Assembly (NCBI GenBank): GCA_944385645.1
Contig: CALWYA010000049.1
Span: 1 to 9,707, forward strand
From: an uncultured Oscillospiraceae bacterium
GTDB lineage: Bacteria > Bacillota > Clostridia > Oscillospirales > Oscillospiraceae
Length of the DNA: 9,707 nt
Reading direction: 5' to 3'
Position 1 is the stretch's first letter, and each line of letters opens with the position of its first letter. The translations under genes and the position numbers were made by a program. Below are positions 7,031-9,707 of this stretch, one piece after another. The notes beneath the pieces were generated by a model that ran no database searches, was not told the DNA's origin, and worked only from the letters and a program-made list of their open reading frames with translations.

Positions 7031-7787
7031 CGGCCATCTCCCCTCCCATGTCGGACACCACCCGGATGAGCCGCTGGAAAAAGGCCCGCCGGTCCAGTTC
7101 CCCCCGGCGCAGCTCCAGAAAGAGCTTCCCGTCCCGGAGAAAGACCACCCGCCGGCAGCAGCTGGCGGTGAAGGCGTCGTGGGTGACCATGAGGATGGTG
7201 GCCCCCATGGTCCGGTTCAGATCCTCCAGCCGGTCCAGCAGCAGCCGAGCCGACTTGGAGTCCAGGGCTCCGGTAGGCTCGTCGGCCAGCACCAGGGCGG
7301 GCCGGGTGACCATGGCCCGGGCGGCGGCGCACCGCTGCTGCTGGCCCCCGGACATCTGCCAGGGGTACTTGTCCAGGCAGTCGGCGATGCCCAGCAGCTC
7401 CGCCATCTCCCGCACCCGGCCGGGGATCTCCCGGGCGGGCGCCCCCACGATGGACAGGGACAGGGCGATGTTTTCAAAGGCGGTGAGGGTGTCCAGCAGG
7501 TTGCAGTCCTGAAAGATGAACCCCAGCCGCTCCCGGCGGAACCGGGCCAGCTCCCGCCCCCGCAGGCCGGTGAGCTCCCGGCCGTCCAGGACGATGGAGC
7601 CGGACGTGGGCCGGTCGATGGTGGCGATGCAGTTGAGCAGGGTGGTCTTGCCCGAGCCCGAGGGGCCCATCACCCCCACGAACTCCCCCTGCTCCAGGGA
7701 CAGGGACACCCCATCCAGGGCCCGGGTGGCCGCCGCCCCCCTGCCATAGACCCGGGTCAGGCCGGCGGCCGTCAGCAGTTCGCTCAT
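7020..7787 (-). CDS. BceA-like ABC transporter ATP-binding protein
   Basis: The 255-residue nucleotide-binding subunit shows every ATPase motif: Walker A GPSGSGKT (41-48), Q-loop Gln93 in GFIFQDCNLL, signature MSGGQQQR (145-152), Walker B ALVLADEP (164-171), D-loop ALDSKS (174-179) and the switch His203 in MVTHD. The length and the Q-loop and signature flanks are characteristic of the MacB/LolD/BceA group, which power FtsX-fold permeases from the cytoplasm. Its last 11 bases overlap the permease gene. Translation starts 13 bases after the stop of the 52-residue small gene, so the three genes form one transcript. The C-terminal tail after residue 215 (LRDGKLFLELRRGELDRRAFFQRL) matches the Bce-type extension. 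Confidence 0.95.
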   Translation of the reverse strand: MSELLTAAGLTRVYGRGAAATRALDGVSLSLEQGEFVGVMGPSGSGKTTLLNCIATIDRPTSGSIVLDGRELTGLRGRELARFRRERLGFIFQDCNLLDTLTAFENIALSLSIVGAPAREIPGRVREMAELLGIADCLDKYPWQMSGGQQQRCAAARAMVTRPALVLADEPTGALDSKSARLLLDRLEDLNRTMGATILMVTHDAFTASCCRRVVFLRDGKLFLELRRGELDRRAFFQRLIRVVSDMGGEMADVF

Positions 7788-7800
7788 GTTGCCGCCCCCC

Positions 7801-7959
7801 TTACCGCCGCCCGCCGGGCAGGACCCACTCGGCCCCCGCGGGGGCTGTGGCCTGTCCGGGGCCGGCCTGATGGGACCAGGCAGTCTCCTGGGCCCAGGCC
7901 AGGGCCAGACTCAGCGCCAGTACCAGGGCGCACAGGGCCGTCTTCCATTGTTCCGCCAT
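7801..7959 (-). CDS. Small 52-residue membrane or secreted protein, first gene of the ABC operon
   Basis: The ATG at 7957-7959 has a very strong AAGGAGG site 7 bases upstream, and the frame ends in TAA at 7801-7803, 13 bases before the ATPase start. The protein begins MAEQWKTA, has a hydrophobic stretch at about 7-23 rich in Leu and Ala, then a Gly/Ala/Pro-rich polar tail ending EWVLPGGRR. This can be read as a single-pass small membrane protein or as a signal peptide with possible cleavage near ALAWAQ and a short exported tail. I do not recognise it. Its position at the head of a Bce-like operon suggests a role in the transporter's assembly, sensing or regulation, but that is inference. The alternative is that it is mainly a translated leader for coupling. 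Confidence 0.72.
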   Translation of the reverse strand: MAEQWKTALCALVLALSLALAWAQETAWSHQAGPGQATAPAGAEWVLPGGRR

Positions 7960-7990
7960 AAAAAATCCTCCTTCGGGGCCGCGCCCCTGA

Positions 7991-8017
7991 AACTGTATGA
8001 AAGCATATCATACAGTT
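7991..8017. promoter_or_regulatory. Palindromic operator-like inverted repeat over the ABC operon promoter
   Basis: A perfect 10-bp inverted repeat (AACTGTATGA at 7991-8000, complement at 8008-8017) has a 7-base spacer. It covers the -10 box and the probable start site, a typical repressor position. The inner pattern ACTGTA-N13-TACAGT resembles, with one base changed per half, the AGTGTA-N13-TACACT site that I recall for YtrA-type GntR repressors. No repressor gene is encoded in the window. Confidence 0.65.
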
Positions 8018-8034
8018 CCGGCGATTTCCCTGAA
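8007..8034 (-). promoter_or_regulatory. Candidate promoter of the small protein-ABC operon
   Basis: On the minus strand TATGAT (8012-8007, 5/6) lies 16 bases after TTCAGG (8034-8029, only 3/6). A good -10 with a poor -35 suggests a promoter needing an activator, and the last copy of the repeat array at 8030-8078 overlaps the -35. The start site would be near 8000, with a leader of about 40 bases. Confidence 0.5.
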
Positions 8035-8078
8035 GAAAGTCTGAGGATTTGATTAAGGTTTTCTGAAGGGAATTTAAG
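8030..8078 (-). promoter_or_regulatory. Five phased CTTMAK-like hexamers, candidate response-regulator binding array
   Basis: Reading the minus strand in transcription order the hexamers are CTTAAA (8078-8073), CTTCAG (8068-8063), CTTAAT (8057-8052), CCTCAG (8046-8041) and CTTCAG (8035-8030). The steps are 10, 11, 11 and 11 bases, so all lie on one face of the helix. Direct repeats of a hexamer with N5 spacing are the known format for OmpR/PhoB-family regulators, for example the YTTAAK-N5-YTTAAK box of PmrA/BasR. BceR-type regulators belong to this family. Confidence 0.5.
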
Positions 8079-8117
8079 AATCGGCGGCCCGCCGGCACAG
8101 CGCGGGCGGACAGAACA

Positions 8118-8148
8118 GCGCGGGCCGGATCACAGCTCCGGCCCGCGC
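8118..8148 (-). terminator. GC-rich hairpin at the end of the MGMT-family gene
   Basis: A perfect 12-bp inverted repeat (8118-8129 with 8137-8148, 7-base loop) overlaps the gene's TGA codon. On the minus strand the following bases are TGTTCTGT, so there is no clean U-run; it could be an inefficient terminator or an mRNA-stabilising stem. An 11-base direct repeat (8097-8107 and 8115-8125) lies alongside. Confidence 0.5.
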
Positions 8149-8441
8149 CACAGATATTGTTCCAGGTCCACCGTCCCGTCGGGGCGGAAGCCCACCCCCT
8201 CCACCTCCAGGAGCATCCGGTGGGTCTCCCGCCCGGCGGGGAGGAAGGCGTCGCACAGGCCGCCGAACCGGTTGACCACCCGGTGACAGGGCACGTCCGC
8301 CGGGGCGCTGTGCATGGCGTAGCCCGCCGCCCGGGCCAGACGGGGGTTGCCCGCCCACCGGGCCAGCTGTCCATAGGTGGCCACCTTTCCCGGCGGGATC
8401 TGCCGGGTCAGGGCCCAGATGCGGGGAAAGAGCGCTTCCAC
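8130..8441 (-). CDS. Minimal MGMT-family protein (O6-alkylguanine recognition or repair)
   Basis: The 103-residue protein is only the C-terminal DNA-binding and active-site domain of methylguanine methyltransferases, without the N-terminal domain of Ada or Ogt. The helix-turn-helix is in GKVATYGQLARWAG (18-31); Arg37 in ARAAGYAM is placed like the arginine finger that enters the helix; PCHRVV at 51-56 holds the acceptor-type Cys52; and Glu81 in LLEVEG occupies the place of the catalytic glutamate. The Asn that completes the hinge network in human AGT appears replaced in the shortened MHSAPADVPC stretch. The size and this loop resemble alkyltransferase-like proteins, which usually have Trp or Ala instead of Cys, so it may be an active short alkyltransferase or a damage-flagging protein. 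The start is GTG with an AGGAGG site 9 bases upstream. The gene stands between terminators. Confidence 0.88.
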   Translation of the reverse strand: MEALFPRIWALTRQIPPGKVATYGQLARWAGNPRLARAAGYAMHSAPADVPCHRVVNRFGGLCDAFLPAGRETHRMLLEVEGVGFRPDGTVDLEQYLWRGPEL

Positions 8442-8484
8442 AGTGTGACACCTCCTTTTTATTGCAGGCGTGTGGAAAGAAAGT

Positions 8485-8512
8485 CGGGGCGCGGGAACAT
8501 TCCCGCGCCCCG
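8485..8512 (-). terminator. Intrinsic terminator of metA
   Basis: A perfect 13-bp inverted repeat (8485-8497 with 8500-8512) closes around two bases, so the real loop is probably 4-6 bases. On the minus strand it is followed by ACTTTCTTTCC, a T-rich but interrupted tract. It starts 8 bases after the metA stop. Confidence 0.8.
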
Positions 8513-8519
8513 GACCGCA

Positions 8520-9437
8520 TTACCGGATCTTCTCCAAATCGTAGGGGGTGGTCTGGTAGACGTAGTAGTTCAGCCAGTTGGTGTAGAACAGCTGGGCGGC
8601 CGAGCGCCAGCGGACCACCGGGGCCTGTTTGGGATCGTCGTCGGGGAAGTAGTTGGCGGGGACGTTGATGTCGATGCCCTTGTTCACGTCCCGGAAGTAC
8701 TCGTTGGCCAGGGTGTCCGGGTCGTACTCCGGATGGCCGGTGATGAAGAAGCGGCGGTTGTCCCGGCTCTTGACGGCGAAGACCCCCGCCTGGTCGGACA
8801 CGGCCAGCAGCTGCAGCTCGGGCTCCTTCTCGATGTCCTCCAGCCGGTTCTCGGTGTACCGGGAGTGGGGGACGTAGAAGACGTCGTCAAAGCCCCGGAA
8901 CAGGGGGGACTGGGTGCGCACCACCTTGTGGGGGAAGACGCCGAACAGCTTTTTCCCCAGGTCGTACTTGGGGATCTTATAATGATAGTACAGCCCCGCC
9001 TGGGCCCCCCAGCAGATGTGGAGGGTGGAGTGGACGTGGGTGCGGGTCCACTCCATGATCTGGCACAGCTCATCCCAGTAGTCCACGTCGGCAAAGTCCA
9101 GGTTCTCCACCGGGGCGCCGGTGATGATCATGCCGTCGTACCGGTTCTCCCGGATCTGGTCGAAGGAGGTATAAAAGGAGGACAGGTGCTCGGCGTCGGT
9201 GTTCTGGGAGACGTGGCTCAGGGTGTGGAGCAGCTCCACCTGGACCTGGAGGGGGGAGTTGGACAGCTTGCGCAGCAGCTGGGTCTCGGTGACGATCTTG
9301 GTGGGCATCAGGTTCAGGATCAGCAGCTTCAGCGGGCGCATATCCTGGTGGATGGCCCGGTATTCCGTCATGACAAAGATGTTCTCCCCCTCCAGGGTGG
9401 CCCGGGCGGGCAGAGAATCGGGGATCTTGATGGGCAT
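8520..9437 (-). CDS. metA: Homoserine O-acetyltransferase MetA
   Basis: This cytoplasmic enzyme activates homoserine, using acetyl-CoA, as the first committed step of methionine synthesis. The 305-residue length is standard. The start is the ATG at 9437: it gives the canonical MPIKIPDSLPA N-terminus and has an AGGAGG-type site 6 bases upstream. A start 7 codons further upstream is open but would include the ribosome binding site. Catalytic residues fall at their usual numbers: Cys142 in HICWGAQAGLY, His235 and Glu237 in GHPEYD. Position 111 is Glu (GAPVEN), which in characterised MetA proteins goes with acetyl-CoA, whereas Gly goes with succinyl-CoA. It is a single gene with a terminator at 8485-8512 and a modest promoter upstream. 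I see no SAM riboswitch or T-box in its leader. Confidence 0.97.
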   Translation of the reverse strand: MPIKIPDSLPARATLEGENIFVMTEYRAIHQDMRPLKLLILNLMPTKIVTETQLLRKLSNSPLQVQVELLHTLSHVSQNTDAEHLSSFYTSFDQIRENRYDGMIITGAPVENLDFADVDYWDELCQIMEWTRTHVHSTLHICWGAQAGLYYHYKIPKYDLGKKLFGVFPHKVVRTQSPLFRGFDDVFYVPHSRYTENRLEDIEKEPELQLLAVSDQAGVFAVKSRDNRRFFITGHPEYDPDTLANEYFRDVNKGIDINVPANYFPDDDPKQAPVVRWRSAAQLFYTNWLNYYVYQTTPYDLEKIR

Positions 9438-9467
9438 GGAAGTCCCTCCTGTGGACAAAGTGAGAAT

Positions 9468-9495
9468 AATATAAGGGTATCACAAGCGGTGTCGT
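9468..9495 (-). promoter_or_regulatory. Candidate metA promoter
   Basis: On the minus strand ACGACA (9495-9490, 4/6) and TATATT (9473-9468, 5/6) are 16 bases apart; an overlapping TATTAT gives an 18-base spacing. The transcript would start near 9460, leaving a leader of about 23 bases, too short for a riboswitch. Confidence 0.5.
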
Positions 9496-9507
9496 TGCGC
9501 AATAGAA

Positions 9508-9542
9508 AATTCCACGGGCAAATGTCCGCCTGCGGTGGAATT
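9508..9542. repeat. Inverted repeat upstream of the metA promoter
   Basis: AATTCCAC (9508-9515) and its exact complement (9535-9542) surround 19 bases that contain a smaller overlapping CCGC/GCGG stem (9526-9529, 9532-9535). Outer CGC and GCG bases could extend the pairing with a bulge. It lies about 13 bases upstream of the proposed metA -35 and is a possible operator. No function can be assigned. Confidence 0.45.
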
Positions 9543-9578
9543 GCGGGGCCGTTTTCCGGGGGACGGGAGAGAATGTGG

Positions 9579-9636
9579 AAAAAATGAGAAAAACCTGAAA
9601 AAATGGGTTGACAAGGAGGCGGGAGTCTGGTAATAT
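9579..9636 (+). promoter_or_regulatory. Strong sigma-A promoter with phased A-tracts
   Basis: A perfect TTGACA (9608-9613) is followed after 17 bases by TAATAT (9631-9636), with TG at 9628-9629 giving an extended -10. A second TATAAT is offset by three bases. A-tracts start at 9579, 9589 and 9598, about one helical turn apart and just upstream of the -35, as in UP elements and intrinsically bent DNA at stable-RNA promoters. Transcription would start near 9643. Confidence 0.85.
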
Positions 9637-9642
9637 AATCGA

Positions 9643-9707
9643 GCGTCTTGAAGCGGGGCCGAGAGGCCGGCCGCGGAGAGGCGTAGGATACCGCGGAAGG
9701 GCGCGGG
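9643..9707 (+). ncRNA. Start of a structured transcript, identity unresolved (possible stable RNA)
   Basis: Sixty-five bases after the strong promoter are G+C-rich and contain self-pairing segments: GGCC-GAGA-GGCC (9657-9668), a hairpin with a GNRA-type tetraloop, and CCGCGG at 9671-9676 and 9691-9696, which can pair across 14 bases. No start codon with a ribosome binding site is visible. It may be the 5' end of a stable RNA such as RNase P RNA, the leader of an rRNA operon, or a riboswitch leader; the window ends before any diagnostic core. The RNase P idea rests only on general resemblance of the 5' region and is weak. Confidence 0.35.

Noticed and set aside
5162..7069. A 635-codon plus-strand open frame opposite the ABC permease, rich in Gln, His, Gly and Pro
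   Set aside because: It is the antisense shadow of a clear FtsX-like permease in GC-rich DNA. The composition is typical of reverse-complemented coding sequence, and it has no ribosome binding site or domain.
8444..8452. GTGTGACAC palindrome next to the MGMT start codon
   Set aside because: Only 4-base half-sites, lying between the ribosome binding site and the start; too short to claim as an operator.
8157..9587. A 476-codon plus-strand frame opposite metA and the MGMT gene
   Set aside because: The opposite strand encodes MetA with all catalytic residues; the plus frame is Val/Gly/His-rich without motifs.
9522..9587. A 21-codon plus-strand ORF between metA and the right-edge promoter
   Set aside because: It has no ribosome binding site, overlaps the inverted repeat and the A-tracts, and has no sign of coding constraint.
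9671..9707. Possible glycine riboswitch, from GGAGAG followed by GGAAGGGCGC
   Set aside because: The conserved CCGAAGG core has a mismatch, the P1 helix is not visible and the window ends too early; chance similarity in G-rich RNA is likely.

Overview
The window looks like chromosomal DNA from a GC-rich Gram-positive member of the Clostridia, probably an Oscillospiraceae relative of the Flavonifractor/Lawsonibacter type. This is inferred from the strong G/C third-position bias, AGGAGG-type ribosome binding sites, a Bce-like antimicrobial-peptide ABC transporter, an LCP wall protein and an ECF sigma/anti-sigma pair. No database was consulted. No mobile element, CRISPR array, tRNA gene or phage gene is visible.

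Layout: the tail of an unidentified plus-strand gene (1-203) converges through a shared bidirectional terminator (212-253) on a minus-strand series. Every other protein gene is on the minus strand. In plus coordinates these are: an LCP cell-wall ligase (268-1458) with its own promoter; a membrane-anchored putative anti-sigma factor (1546-2979) directly downstream of an ECF-type sigma factor (2997-3467); a MATE efflux transporter (3577-5001) with a promoter and terminator; an operon running 7959 to 5186 that encodes a 52-residue small membrane or secreted protein, a BceA-like ATPase and a BceB/FtsX-like permease; a minimal MGMT-family protein (8130-8441); and MetA (8520-9437). At the right edge a strong plus-strand promoter with phased A-tracts starts a G+C-rich, hairpin-forming transcript that the window cuts off. 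It is possibly a stable RNA gene.

Functionally, several genes concern the cell envelope and its stress: LCP wall-polymer attachment, the sigma/anti-sigma switch, the MATE pump and the Bce-type ABC module. MetA begins methionine synthesis by acetylating homoserine, and the MGMT protein deals with O6-alkylguanine.

The most interesting part is the 170-bp control region of the ABC operon (7960-8129). It holds five CTTMAK-like hexamers at 10/11/11/11-bp steps, the pattern expected for an OmpR/PhoB-family response regulator, with the last copy overlapping a weak -35. A 10-bp perfect inverted repeat lies over the -10 and the likely start site. No two-component system or repressor gene lies beside the operon, and its first gene is a small protein I do not recognise.
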